Shown: positions 27,116 to 36,245, numbered from the stretch's first letter. The stretch is DNA of 64,000 bases from an uncultured Lachnospiraceae bacterium (GCA_910589075.1 CAJUSK010000034.1:62001-126000), one strand, 5' to 3'. The notes: generated from the sequence alone by a model not told the origin. Program-made: numbers and translations.

Positions 27116-28246
27116 ATGAAAAATAAACTGTATATTCTGTTGATTGTCGTTTATATCCTGACATTCGGGTTTATTTTGGATATTAACGGCGTTTTTGCCG
27201 AAGAGATGATTTTAACGGCCAATCTGATCATCAATGTATCTTTTCTGGGGATCATCGGTATTCTGTTCCTGATCTCCATCATCAGCTTTATCAGGCTGAA
27301 TTCCGTAACAGGCGCCCTGGTACGGACAGCGGGGGAGATGGAACGGCAATATGAGCCGGATCGGAAAAATCTCTGGCCGGATTACCGGAAGAAACAGGAA
27401 GTTTTTTCCAGTGCCCTGCTGAACCGCAGGTTTGCCAAATATCAGAAACATGTCAGTGTACATACAGACAAAAAGGGGAATATAACCGATGTCTGCCCCA
27501 TAGAGACATATATCAATGAAGACCTGCTCAATCAGGTGGCCAGCACTTGGTTCAATACCAATATTTCCGGCGCCATGACAGGGCTGGGTATTCTGGGCAC
27601 ATTCCTGGGATTGTCGCTGGGGCTCAGTTCCTTTTCCGGAAATGATATTTTCACCATTTCCGAGAATATAGCGCCTCTTCTGGATGGTATGAAGGTGGCG
27701 TTCCATACTTCCGTTTATGGTATTTTCTTTTCTCTGATCTTTTCCTTTGTATACAGAAGCCTGATGTCGGATGCCTATGAAAAGCTGGACAGGTTTCTGG
27801 ATGTGTTCCACGAGTATGTACAGCCCAGGACACATACAGGGGATGAGGCGTTGAGCAGTATGCTGCTTTATCAGGCCAATATGGCAAGCTCTCTGCGAAA
27901 GATTCAGGAACTCCTTCAGGGGAATGCCCAGACACAGATTGACGGAGTGGAAAAGATTGTCGGCCAGTTTATGAAATGCATGTCGGAAACCATGGGCGCA
28001 GAATTTGGGAAACTGGGGCGTTCACTGGAGCAGTCCTGTGAAACCCAGAGCGTTTGTGCGGAGGATTTCAGGCATCTGACGGAGCGTATGCAGAAGATGC
28101 TGGAATCCTGTAATACGATACAGGAAGTGCTGGGCGATACGGCGGATAAGCAGAAGCGTGCGGAAGAGGCTCTTGCCGATACATGTGAAAGAATTGGCAA
28201 TGAACTGTATGCATTGGGCCGGATGAGGGATATGTATGAGGAATAA
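27116..28246 (+). CDS. MotA/TolQ/ExbB-like channel protein (ZorA-like)
   Basis: A 376-residue membrane protein. Helices near 4-24 and 36-62 are followed by a cytoplasmic segment. Then come two helices, near 148-172 (GAMTGLGILGTFLGLSLGL) and 197-220, which carry the glycine-rich channel signature of proton-driven MotA/ExbB proteins. The last 150 residues form a soluble, probably coiled-coil tail rich in Glu and Gln. A long cytoplasmic tail is typical of ZorA-type stators and absent from MotA. It overlaps the next gene, an OmpA/MotB-like partner, by 11 bases, so they are made together. It is not a TolQ of a Gram-negative envelope. The exact role is unknown. Confidence 0.82.
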   Translation: MKNKLYILLIVVYILTFGFILDINGVFAEEMILTANLIINVSFLGIIGILFLISIISFIRLNSVTGALVRTAGEMERQYEPDRKNLWPDYRKKQEVFSSALLNRRFAKYQKHVSVHTDKKGNITDVCPIETYINEDLLNQVASTWFNTNISGAMTGLGILGTFLGLSLGLSSFSGNDIFTISENIAPLLDGMKVAFHTSVYGIFFSLIFSFVYRSLMSDAYEKLDRFLDVFHEYVQPRTHTGDEALSSMLLYQANMASSLRKIQELLQGNAQTQIDGVEKIVGQFMKCMSETMGAEFGKLGRSLEQSCETQSVCAEDFRHLTERMQKMLESCNTIQEVLGDTADKQKRAEEALADTCERIGNELYALGRMRDMYEE

Positions 28247-29129
28247 AAGAAAAGAAGTATTTGAAGAGCCGGGTTACTGGCAGTCCTATTCGGATATGAT
28301 GGCGGCACTTTTGCTGATCTTTATTCTGCTGATTGCCATTACCCTGTTCGTATATAAACAGAAGCGGACGGATCTGGAAACGGCAGAGATGCAGTTGAAT
28401 ACCACCCGGCAGGAACTGGAAGATTCCGAATCGGAACTCAGAAATTCCATGAAGGAGCTGGAGGAGGCCTATGCCAAGGCAACCATGACAGAGGACGAGC
28501 TGGCGACGGCTTATCAGAAGATTGATGAAGCGCAGGCGGAACTGGATTCCACCAGAAGCGAACTGCGGGACATCGTAGGTATCCGGACGGATATTATCGG
28601 GGAATTGCAGAAGCGTTTCGACAATTCCTCCATGAAAGTAGATGCCCAGACAGGGACGATTACGTTTTCTTCGGATGTGCTGTTTCGTTATAACAGCGCC
28701 CTGCTGACACCGGAGAGTAAAGCCACGCTGCAGGAGATTATCCCCATGTACCTGGGCGTACTGCTGCAGGACGGATTCCGCCCTTATATATCAGAGATTA
28801 TCATTGAGGGACATACGGATACGGATGGTGGGTATCAGAGTAATATGGTGTTGTCCACCAACCGGGCGGATTCCGTGGCGCAGTTCTGCCTGGAGGAAGA
28901 AAACGGTCTGAGTGCAGATCAGATAGAGCAGCTTCAGAAGATGCTGACTGTAAACGGCAGGTCCTACAGTGTGCCCATCTATGATGAGGCTACCGGCGAG
29001 GTGGATATGGCCGCTTCCCGGAGGGTGGAGATTAAATTCCGCCTGAAAGAGGACGAAATGATAGAGAAAATTACTGAAATCCTGGAACAGAAAGAAGAAC
29101 CGGCGGATTCAGAGGGGCAGGAAGAATAA
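28236..29129 (+). CDS. MotB/OmpA-like stator partner (ZorB-like)
   Basis: A 297-residue protein with a short cytoplasmic N-terminus and one membrane helix near 20-44. The helix opens with YSDMMAALLLIF, which places an Asp where MotB has its proton-binding Asp. A long coiled-coil stalk (about 45-125) leads to an OmpA-type peptidoglycan-binding domain with EGHTDTDGG and LSTNRADSVAQF. The C-terminus is acidic. The stalk is unusually long for MotB. The start codon lies inside the end of the preceding gene with AGGGA upstream. Together the two proteins should form an ion-driven complex fixed to the wall. Confidence 0.84.
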   Translation: MRNKRKEVFEEPGYWQSYSDMMAALLLIFILLIAITLFVYKQKRTDLETAEMQLNTTRQELEDSESELRNSMKELEEAYAKATMTEDELATAYQKIDEAQAELDSTRSELRDIVGIRTDIIGELQKRFDNSSMKVDAQTGTITFSSDVLFRYNSALLTPESKATLQEIIPMYLGVLLQDGFRPYISEIIIEGHTDTDGGYQSNMVLSTNRADSVAQFCLEEENGLSADQIEQLQKMLTVNGRSYSVPIYDEATGEVDMAASRRVEIKFRLKEDEMIEKITEILEQKEEPADSEGQEE

Positions 29130-29144
29130 TTTTTCCAAAATTTC

Positions 29145-29173
29145 TTGCAATTACCAGATACCGGTGCTATAAT
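29145..29173 (+). promoter_or_regulatory. Promoter of the rimP-nusA-infB operon
   Basis: TTGCAA at 29145-29150, a 17-base spacer and a consensus TATAAT at 29168-29173. This is the strongest -10 in the window, as expected for a translation operon. Confidence 0.85.
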
Positions 29174-29206
29174 GTATAAGATTCAATAGTATAGGATATT
29201 TAGTGT

Positions 29207-29238
29207 GAAGAGTGGAACGAGTTCCACTCTTCGTTTTT
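29207..29238 (+). other. Leader hairpin with T-run upstream of rimP
   Basis: An 11-bp perfect stem (29207-29217 with 29222-29232) closes a CGAG loop and is followed by G and five T (29234-29238). It lies about 25-30 bases into the transcript, so it could be an attenuator. This would suit an operon that encodes NusA, a termination factor. I recall similar hairpins before rimP in other Firmicutes but cannot verify that here. Confidence 0.75.
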
Positions 29239-29326
29239 GATGACAATAAAAATGAGCAAGGTGTACTTCTATTGTTAGACACGACGGAAATATCAGACAG
29301 AAGCAGTAGGAAAAAGAGGTGAACAT

Positions 29327-29788
29327 ATGGCAAAAAAGAATTATGAACAGCGGACGCAGGAACTGCTGGAGCCGATTGCGGAAAAGGCCAGCGTATCCAT
29401 ATATGATGTGGAATATGTAAAAGAAGGCAAGGACTGGTATCTGCGTGCTTTTATAGACAAAGACGGGGGCGTTACCATTGATGACTGTGAACGGGTCAGC
29501 AGGGCGTTGTCGGACAGCCTGGATGCGGAGGATCTGATTGCGGATGCCTATATTCTGGAAGTGAGCAGTCCGGGTCTGGGCAGGACGCTGAAAAAGGATA
29601 AACATCTGGAGATGAGTATCGGGGAAATGGTGGAACTGAAAACATATACACCCATAGAAAAACAAAAAGAGTTTTCGGGTATTTTGCAGGCATTTGACAA
29701 AGAGACCGTTACGCTGGAGACAGATGGCACGGCCAGGGTGTTTGTGAGAAGTGAAGTTGCCCGTATCAGACTGGCGCTGGATTTTTGA
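29327..29788 (+). CDS. rimP: Ribosome maturation factor RimP
   Basis: RimP assists 30S subunit maturation. The 153-residue protein has the N-terminal alpha/beta domain with VEYVKEGKDWYLRAFID and DDCERVSRALSD, then YILEVSSPGLGRTLK, and the small C-terminal SH3-like barrel. AGAGGTG lies upstream of the ATG. It opens the conserved operon rimP-nusA-ylxR-ylxQ-infB-rbfA. Confidence 0.97.
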   Translation: MAKKNYEQRTQELLEPIAEKASVSIYDVEYVKEGKDWYLRAFIDKDGGVTIDDCERVSRALSDSLDAEDLIADAYILEVSSPGLGRTLKKDKHLEMSIGEMVELKTYTPIEKQKEFSGILQAFDKETVTLETDGTARVFVRSEVARIRLALDF

Positions 29789-29875
29789 TGATAAAGGATG
29801 AACTGACAACTGTGCATGGCAATGCATATCTGCTCGCAGGGGCGTTTGGGAAAGGATTAGGAGGAATCGGGAAAA

Positions 29876-31381
29876 ATGAACAAAGAGTTAATGGAAGCGC
29901 TTGATATTTTGGAGAGGGAAAAAGAGATCAGCAAAGACACTTTGTTTGAGGCAATAGAAAATTCTCTGCTTACGGCATGTAAGAACCATTTTGGTAAATC
30001 GGATAATATCAAGGTTGAAATTGACAGGGATACCTGTGATTTTATCTGCTATGCAGAAAAAGAAGTGGTTGAGGACGGGGAAGTGGAGGACGACTGTCTG
30101 CAGATTTCTCTGGAAGATGCCAGAGAGGTATCGCATAACGCGCAGTTGGGCGATATGCTTCATATAGAGATTAAATCCAAAGAGTTCGGGCGCATTGCAA
30201 CTCAGAACGCCAAAAATGTTATCCTGCAGAAAATCAGAGAAGAAGAAAAGAACGTAATCTATAACCAGTATTGCAAAAAGGAAAAAGATATCGTAACCGG
30301 CGTGGTGCAGCGGTATCTGGGACGCAATATCAGCATTAACCTGGGCAAGGCCGATGCCATTCTCACTGAGGGAGAGCAGATCAAAGGCGAAGTATTCAAA
30401 CCCACGGAGCGGATTAAAGTCTATATCCTGGAAGTCCGTAATATGACAAAGGAGCCCAAAATTCTTGTAAGCCGTACCCATCCGGATATGGTAAAACGTC
30501 TTTTTGAAGCGGAAGTAACCGAAATCAAGGACGGAACGGTGGAAATTAAAAGCATAGCCAGAGAGGCGGGCAGCAGAACAAAGATCGCGGTATGGTCCAG
30601 AAATCCCAATGTGGATGCGGTGGGCGCCTGCGTGGGTATGAACGGCGCCAGAGTCAATGCCATAGTGGAAGAACTGCGCGGAGAAAAGATTGATATTATC
30701 AACTGGGATGAAAATCCGGGTAATCTGATTCAGAATGCGTTGTCTCCGGCAAAGATTGTGGCAGTGTTTGCGGATCCGGATGAAAAAACAGCCAAAGTGG
30801 TGGTGCCGGATTACCAGCTCTCACTGGCAATCGGCAAGGAGGGACAGAACGCCAGACTGGCAGCCAGGCTGACCGGATACAAAATTGATATTAAGAGCGA
30901 GACACAGGCGAAAGACACACCCGGTTTCCGCTATGAAGATTATATGTATGATGAAGAAGATGAAGCGTATGAGGAGGACGGCGTATACGAAGAGGATGGC
31001 GCCTATGGTGAAGCGGATGCATCCGGCTATGAAGATGTGGAAGCGGACGAGAATGAGATGTCTTATGCGGAAGATGCGGCAGCAGGCGGGAATGAGACGT
31101 CTTATGAGGAAGACGGGGAAACAGACGAGGGTGAGATGGCTTACGGGGAAGCGCCTGAAGCGGATGAGGATGAGACGTCTTTTGGGGAAGAGCCCGAAGC
31201 CGATGAAGATGAAATATCTTACGGGGAAGAGCCTGAAGCGGGTGAAGATGAAATATCTTATGCGGAAGCGTCTGAAGCAGGTGAAGATGAGCCGGCTTAT
31301 GAAGAAGAGGAGGAAGAGATAAGAACCGGCGACGGATATGAGGGAGAGGCCGAGACGGCAGAGGATGCCTATGAAGAATAA
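29876..31381 (+). CDS. nusA: Transcription termination/antitermination factor NusA with acidic repeat tail
   Basis: NusA binds RNA polymerase and nascent RNA to control pausing, termination and antitermination. The first 350 residues are standard: the N-terminal polymerase-binding domain, an S1 domain (about 135-200), and two KH domains with GACVGMNGARV and LAIGKEGQNARLAARL. After residue 352 comes an unusual 150-residue tail that is almost wholly Glu, Asp, Gly, Ala and Tyr, built of 13-residue repeats. The related Bacillus NusA ends near residue 370. The tail has no Lys and only one Arg near its end, so it may mimic nucleic acid or serve as a flexible tether. The stop overlaps ylxR by 11 bases. 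Confidence 0.97.
   Translation: MNKELMEALDILEREKEISKDTLFEAIENSLLTACKNHFGKSDNIKVEIDRDTCDFICYAEKEVVEDGEVEDDCLQISLEDAREVSHNAQLGDMLHIEIKSKEFGRIATQNAKNVILQKIREEEKNVIYNQYCKKEKDIVTGVVQRYLGRNISINLGKADAILTEGEQIKGEVFKPTERIKVYILEVRNMTKEPKILVSRTHPDMVKRLFEAEVTEIKDGTVEIKSIAREAGSRTKIAVWSRNPNVDAVGACVGMNGARVNAIVEELRGEKIDIINWDENPGNLIQNALSPAKIVAVFADPDEKTAKVVVPDYQLSLAIGKEGQNARLAARLTGYKIDIKSETQAKDTPGFRYEDYMYDEEDEAYEEDGVYEEDGAYGEADASGYEDVEADENEMSYAEDAAAGGNETSYEEDGETDEGEMAYGEAPEADEDETSFGEEPEADEDEISYGEEPEAGEDEISYAEASEAGEDEPAYEEEEEEIRTGDGYEGEAETAEDAYEE
31028..31297 (+). repeat. 39-bp in-frame tandem repeats in nusA
   Basis: Seven units start with a Tyr (or Phe) codon at 31028, 31064, 31103, 31142, 31181, 31220 and 31259. 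The first is 36 bases and the others 39. The consensus is YGEEPEADEDEIS. The units at 31181 and 31220 are the most alike, which suggests recent duplication. Confidence 0.85.
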
Positions 31382-31646
31382 AAAGGTACCCGTCAGGCAG
31401 TGTATCGGCTGTGGAGAAATGAAAAACAAGAGCGAAATGATGCGTGTGTTAAAGGATTCAGACGGTACGGTCACACTGGATGTAACGGGGCGAAAGAACG
31501 GCAGAGGCGCCTATCTCTGTATTTCCGGGGAATGCCTGCATAAGGCAAGAAAGAACAGAGGATTGGAGCGTTCCTTTAAAATGAGCATTCCGGAGCAGAT
31601 TTATGAGAATCTGGAAAAGGAGTTTCGGGAGAGAAATGAACGATAA
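31371..31646 (+). CDS. ylxR: YlxR family RNA-binding protein
   Basis: A 91-residue DUF448 protein of the nusA-infB operon. It has the QCIGCGEMK cysteine pair and the GRGAYLC segment with further Cys. The family binds RNA and nucleic acid. ATG 31371 is chosen because AGAGG lies six bases upstream. It overlaps the nusA end by 11 bases and the next gene by 11 bases, so translation is tightly coupled. Confidence 0.94.
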   Translation: MKNKKVPVRQCIGCGEMKNKSEMMRVLKDSDGTVTLDVTGRKNGRGAYLCISGECLHKARKNRGLERSFKMSIPEQIYENLEKEFRERNER

Positions 31647-31944
31647 AGTTTTATCATTGCTTGGGTTGGCAACCAGATCCGGCAATCTGGTCAGTGGTGA
31701 ATATATGACAGAGAAAGCTGTGAAAGCGTACAAAGCTTATCTTGTCATTGTAAGTAGCGAAGCATCCGACAATACAAAAAAGAAGTTTACGAATATGTGC
31801 AGCTTTTATGAAGTGCCTCTGTATTTCTATGGGACGAAGGATGCGTTGGGACACTGTATGGGAAAAGAATTCCGGGCATCGGTGGCAGTGACGGATAAAG
31901 GATTTGCCGGGAGCATCATAAAGAAGCTGGAATGTGAAAAATAA
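31636..31944 (+). CDS. ylxQ: Ribosomal L7Ae-like K-turn protein
   Basis: A 102-residue L7Ae/L30e/S12e/Gadd45 family protein with LLGLATRSGNLVSGE, YLVIVSSEASDNTKKKF and a C-terminal AVTDKGFAGSI. Such proteins bind RNA kink-turns. The gene sits in its usual place before infB, and its start codon lies inside ylxR. Confidence 0.93.
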   Translation: MNDKVLSLLGLATRSGNLVSGEYMTEKAVKAYKAYLVIVSSEASDNTKKKFTNMCSFYEVPLYFYGTKDALGHCMGKEFRASVAVTDKGFAGSIIKKLECEK

Positions 31945-31964
31945 CGAATACGGAGGTAGTGAGT

Positions 31965-34832
31965 ATGGCGAAAATAAAGGTACATGAGCTTGCAAAAGAA
32001 GTGGACAGACAAAGTAAAGAAGTAATCGCTTTTTTACAGAATAAAGGGATTGAAGTAAAGGCGGCGCAGAGCAGTGTGGAAGATTCGGCTGCGGAGATGG
32101 TGCGCCAGGAGATGAAGAAAAAAGCAACACCTAAAGGGGCAGAAGCTGTCAGTGAGCCGGCCCCTGCAGTAAAAGAAAAAGGGATTGCCGGCCCCAAAGC
32201 CGGGGAAGGATCAAAGCCTGCGCCCCGGACAGAGCAGGTAAAAGGAGACCAGGCAAAACCGGAGCCTGTGAGAAAAAAGAAAAACATTATCTTTGTCAGC
32301 AATCCACATAACAGCAAACTGCCTCAGCGTTCGGGTACATCCGGCAATGGTAACAGCCATAACAATAACAATAATAACAGTGGAGGCGGAAACCGGCGCG
32401 GCGGCCATAACCGGAACAACAATACGAACAACAACAGCAATATGAATCGGCCTCTGATTCGTCCGCTGACACCTCCGTCGCCTGCACCGGCGGTAGGACA
32501 GATCAAGCCTGTGAACCAGCAGAAGCGCAACCCGGCGAAAGCACAACAGGAGAATCGCGGGCAGCAGGAGAACCGCAGACAGCAGGACGGCGGGCGTCCC
32601 CAGCAGGATGTAAGGCGTCAGGAAACGGCTGCGTCCAGAACCGGGGGCGTTACCAGAACCCAGGGGACAGAGAACCGGCAGGATCGCAGAGGACAGGAGA
32701 GAACAGGTGGCAATCATGATTACAGAAGCCGTCAGACGGATAATCGTCCCGGTGGCAACCGTTTCGGCAAGGATGGCGGCAGCTTTCAGGGCGGTGCAAA
32801 CCGTGGCAGGAATTTTCACGATAGCAATCGTCCTGAAAAGGGAACTGGCAGGGAGGACAATAAATTCAGGAAACCTGTGGGTGCGAAAGCCTTTGCACCG
32901 GAGACTTCGGCAAAAGAGGGAGAAAAGCACCGGGACGATGAAAAACGCAGGATGAATCAGGAGCGTGATAAACGATCCAGAAAAGATGCCATTTACGAGG
33001 ACGGCAACGGAAAGAACAGAAACAAACCGGGCAGATTTATCAAACCGGAGAAAAAAGCAGAAGAAAAACAGGAAGAAAAGATCAAAACCATTACATTGCC
33101 GGATTCTCTGACAGTCAAGGAACTGGCAGATAAAATGAAGATTCAGCCGTCCGTGATCGTGAAAAAACTGTTCCTCCAGGGGCAGGTGGTCACAGTCAAT
33201 CAGGAGATCAGCTTTGAGACGGCAGAAGAAATTGCCATTGAATATGAGATCATTTGTGAGCGGGAAGTAAAAGTCGATGTCATTGAGGAACTTCTGCGTG
33301 AAGAGGATGAAGACGAAAAGGCAATGGTAAAACGTCCGCCGGTTATCTGCGTGATGGGACACGTAGACCACGGGAAAACCTCACTGCTGGACGCCATTCG
33401 GAAAACCAATGTGACTGACCGGGAGGCCGGCGGTATTACACAGCATATCGGTGCGTATACTGTCAATATTAAGAATGAAAAGATTACGTTCCTGGATACG
33501 CCCGGCCATGAAGCGTTTACGGCAATGCGTATGCGGGGCGCAAATTCAACGGATATTGCCATATTGGTGGTTGCCGCAGATGACGGCGTGATGCCTCAGA
33601 CTGTGGAGGCCATTAACCATGCCAAGGCGGCCGGGATTGAGATTATCGTTGCCGTCAATAAGATTGATAAGCCAGGCGCCAATATTGACCGTGTGAAGCA
33701 GGAACTGACAGAACATGAACTGATTCCCGTTGACTGGGGCGGAAGCACAGAATTTGTTCCCGTATCTGCCAAATCCGGAGACGGTATTGAGACATTGCTG
33801 GAGACCATTCTGCTGACAGCGGAAATACTGGAACTGAAAGCCAATCCGGAACGCCGTGCGAGAGGTCTTGTAATCGAAGCCGAACTGGACAGAGGACGGG
33901 GCCCTGTGGCCACGGTACTGGTACAAAAAGGTATGCTCCATGTGGGCGATTTCATCTCCGCAGGCGCCAGCCATGGTAAGGTAAGAGCCATGATTGACGA
34001 TAAGGGCCGCAGAGTCAAGGAAGCAGGTCCCTCCACACCTGTGGAAATACTGGGTCTTTCCGATGTGCCGGGGGCAGGCGAAATCTTTATTGCCCATGAA
34101 AATGATAAGACAGCCAAATCTTATGCGGAAACGTATCTGGCACAGAACAAGGAAAAGAAACTGGAAGAGACAAAATCCAAAATGTCTCTGGACGATCTGT
34201 TTACCCAGATTCAGGCGGGCAATCTGAAAGAACTGAACCTGATCGTGAAAGCGGATGTACAGGGAAGTGTGGAAGCCGTGAAACAGAGTCTGCTCAAGCT
34301 GTCCAATGAAGAGGTTGTGGTAAAATGTATTCACGGCGGCGTAGGTGCCATCAACGAATCGGATGTTACGCTGGCATCGGCTTCCAACGCCATTATCATC
34401 GGCTTCAATATTCGTCCCGATGCCACAGCCAAAGCCATTGCGGAGCGGGAAGGCGTGGACATCAGGCTCTATAAAGTGATCTATCAGGCCATCGAAGATG
34501 TGGAAGCTGCCATGAAGGGCATGCTGGATCCTGTTTTCGAGGAAAAGGTCATTGGCCATGCGGAGGTGCGTCAGTTGTTCCGTGCTTCGGCAGTGGGAAA
34601 TATCGCCGGTTCCTATGTATTGGACGGTATATTCCAGAGAGGCTGCAAGATTCGTATTACCAGAGAGGGAACACAGATATTCGAAGGAGCACTGGCGTCT
34701 CTCAAGCGGTTTAAAGATGATGTAAAAGAAGTAAAGGCCGGTTTTGAATGCGGTCTTGTATTCGAGGGATTTGACCAGATGCAGGAACTGGACATTGTGG
34801 AGGCCTATATTATGGTCGAAGTGCCCAGATAG
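31965..34832 (+). CDS. infB: Translation initiation factor IF-2
   Basis: IF-2 is the GTPase that brings initiator tRNA to the ribosome. The 955 residues start with an IF2-N domain, MAKIKVHELAKEV. A 300-residue disordered region rich in Asn, Gln, Arg and Gly follows (about 100-360, with a run of Asn near 128-134). After a second IF2-N domain near 375 comes the GTPase with GHVDHGKTS, DTPGHEAF and NKID. The C-terminal domains are complete. ATG 31965 has GGAGG eight bases upstream. The long low-complexity region is typical of IF-2 in kind but is of high Asn/Gln content. Confidence 0.98.
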   Translation: MAKIKVHELAKEVDRQSKEVIAFLQNKGIEVKAAQSSVEDSAAEMVRQEMKKKATPKGAEAVSEPAPAVKEKGIAGPKAGEGSKPAPRTEQVKGDQAKPEPVRKKKNIIFVSNPHNSKLPQRSGTSGNGNSHNNNNNNSGGGNRRGGHNRNNNTNNNSNMNRPLIRPLTPPSPAPAVGQIKPVNQQKRNPAKAQQENRGQQENRRQQDGGRPQQDVRRQETAASRTGGVTRTQGTENRQDRRGQERTGGNHDYRSRQTDNRPGGNRFGKDGGSFQGGANRGRNFHDSNRPEKGTGREDNKFRKPVGAKAFAPETSAKEGEKHRDDEKRRMNQERDKRSRKDAIYEDGNGKNRNKPGRFIKPEKKAEEKQEEKIKTITLPDSLTVKELADKMKIQPSVIVKKLFLQGQVVTVNQEISFETAEEIAIEYEIICEREVKVDVIEELLREEDEDEKAMVKRPPVICVMGHVDHGKTSLLDAIRKTNVTDREAGGITQHIGAYTVNIKNEKITFLDTPGHEAFTAMRMRGANSTDIAILVVAADDGVMPQTVEAINHAKAAGIEIIVAVNKIDKPGANIDRVKQELTEHELIPVDWGGSTEFVPVSAKSGDGIETLLETILLTAEILELKANPERRARGLVIEAELDRGRGPVATVLVQKGMLHVGDFISAGASHGKVRAMIDDKGRRVKEAGPSTPVEILGLSDVPGAGEIFIAHENDKTAKSYAETYLAQNKEKKLEETKSKMSLDDLFTQIQAGNLKELNLIVKADVQGSVEAVKQSLLKLSNEEVVVKCIHGGVGAINESDVTLASASNAIIIGFNIRPDATAKAIAEREGVDIRLYKVIYQAIEDVEAAMKGMLDPVFEEKVIGHAEVRQLFRASAVGNIAGSYVLDGIFQRGCKIRITREGTQIFEGALASLKRFKDDVKEVKAGFECGLVFEGFDQMQELDIVEAYIMVEVPR

Positions 34833-34854
34833 ACGGAAAGTAAGGAAATCATAT

Positions 34855-35256
34855 ATGAGAAAAAACAGTATTAAAAACACCAGGATCAATGGCGAAATCC
34901 AACGGGTTCTGGCGGAAATTATCCGCACACAGATCAAGGATCCCCGTATAGCGCCGTTGACTTCGGTGGTATCGGTGGAAGTGGCGCCGGATTTAAAGAC
35001 CTGTAAGGCGTGGATCAGTGTGTTGGGGGATGAAAAAGCCGTTGAGGATACACTGGCCGGTCTGAAAAGCGCCGAAGGCTTTATTAAAACGAAGCTGGCA
35101 CGGGAGGTCAATCTGCGCAACACACCGGAAATCCGGTTTATCATGGACCAGTCCATTGCCTATGGCGTATCCATGTCCCGGAAAATTGACGAGGTGAACC
35201 GGGATCTGCATAAAGAAGCATCTGATGAAGAAGTGCAGACAGAAGGGGAAGAATAA
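34855..35256 (+). CDS. rbfA: 30S ribosome-binding factor A
   Basis: RbfA helps 16S rRNA maturation and cold growth. The 133-residue protein has the KH-like fold with INGEIQRVLAEII, IKDPRIAPLTSVV and a conserved IRFIMDQSI. The C-terminus is acidic. The ATG at 34855 has AAGGAAA upstream, 22 bases after infB. Confidence 0.96.
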   Translation: MRKNSIKNTRINGEIQRVLAEIIRTQIKDPRIAPLTSVVSVEVAPDLKTCKAWISVLGDEKAVEDTLAGLKSAEGFIKTKLAREVNLRNTPEIRFIMDQSIAYGVSMSRKIDEVNRDLHKEASDEEVQTEGEE

Positions 35257-35285
35257 CAGCAGGTGGATTGCAAGAAAGGGGTAGT

Positions 35286-36245
35286 ATGTTTCAGTTATCA
35301 GAAGAAATCAGGGGCGCCAGAACAATCGGTATCGGCGGTCATATCAGACCGGATGGAGACTGTGTGGGTTCCTGTATGGCACTGTATCTGTATTTAAAGA
35401 AATGTGTGGGGGCAGACACGGAGGTATCTGTTTATCTGGAACAGCCGGCAGATATTTTTGATACCATAGCAGGTGTATCAGAAATAAGACAGGCGGAAGA
35501 GGGACAGACACCACCGGATGTATTTTTTGCGCTGGACTGTGAGGACAACAGACTGGGCGCTGCCCAGCGGCTGTTTGCCGGAGCGGGGAAGAAGATTAAT
35601 ATTGATCATCATATCAGCAATCAGGGGTGTGGATCTGTGAACTATATTGATCCGAAAGCCAGTTCCACCAGCGAGATGGTGTACCGGCTGCTGGACCCGG
35701 AGCAGATGGATGAAGAGATTGCGAAGGCCGTGTATATCGGGATCATTCATGATACGGGGGTGTTCCAATATTCCAATACATCACCGGAAACCCTGCGGAT
35801 TGCAGCTACATTAATCGGGTATGGGTTTGATTTTTCCACCCTGATTGAAAAGACATTTTACGAGAAAACCTATGTTCAGAACCAGATCATGGGCAGGGCG
35901 CTTCTGGAGAGCATCCTCTTTCTCCACGGCAGATGTATTGTCAGCGCTGTGGACAGGAAGCTGATGGAGTTTTATCATGCCGGGCCTCAGGATCTGGACG
36001 GTATTGCCAGTCTGCTGCGCAATACGAGGGATGTGGAGTGCGCCATCTTTATGTATGAAACGGATGTGATGGAGTATAAGGTCAGCATGCGGTCCACGGA
36101 TAAGGTGGATGTGGCCAGGATTGCTTCCTATTTCGGAGGCGGGGGCCATAAAAAGGCGGCTGGCTGCACTATGGCAGGAACGTTCCACGATGTGGTCAAC
36201 AACCTGTCCTTACATATTGAAAAACAGCTCCATGAGGAAGAATGA
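35286..36245 (+). CDS. nrnA: DHH-family nanoRNase/pAp phosphatase
   Basis: A 319-residue DHH/DHHA1 protein. NrnA enzymes degrade oligoribonucleotides of 2-5 bases and 3'-phosphoadenosine 5'-phosphate. Motifs are GHIRPDGDCVGS, the metal site FALDCED, the DHH in INIDHHISN, and DHHA1 with SYFGGGGHKKAAGC. ATG 35286 fits the GAAAGGGG site better than an upstream TTG at 35268. It overlaps truB by four bases, the normal order in Firmicutes. Confidence 0.95.
   Translation: MFQLSEEIRGARTIGIGGHIRPDGDCVGSCMALYLYLKKCVGADTEVSVYLEQPADIFDTIAGVSEIRQAEEGQTPPDVFFALDCEDNRLGAAQRLFAGAGKKINIDHHISNQGCGSVNYIDPKASSTSEMVYRLLDPEQMDEEIAKAVYIGIIHDTGVFQYSNTSPETLRIAATLIGYGFDFSTLIEKTFYEKTYVQNQIMGRALLESILFLHGRCIVSAVDRKLMEFYHAGPQDLDGIASLLRNTRDVECAIFMYETDVMEYKVSMRSTDKVDVARIASYFGGGGHKKAAGCTMAGTFHDVVNNLSLHIEKQLHEEE

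Noticed and set aside
27116..29129. A complete Zorya defence system
   Set aside because: Only A- and B-like proteins are present. The neighbours are a hybrid kinase and the rimP-nusA operon, with no ZorC, ZorD or ZorE candidate.
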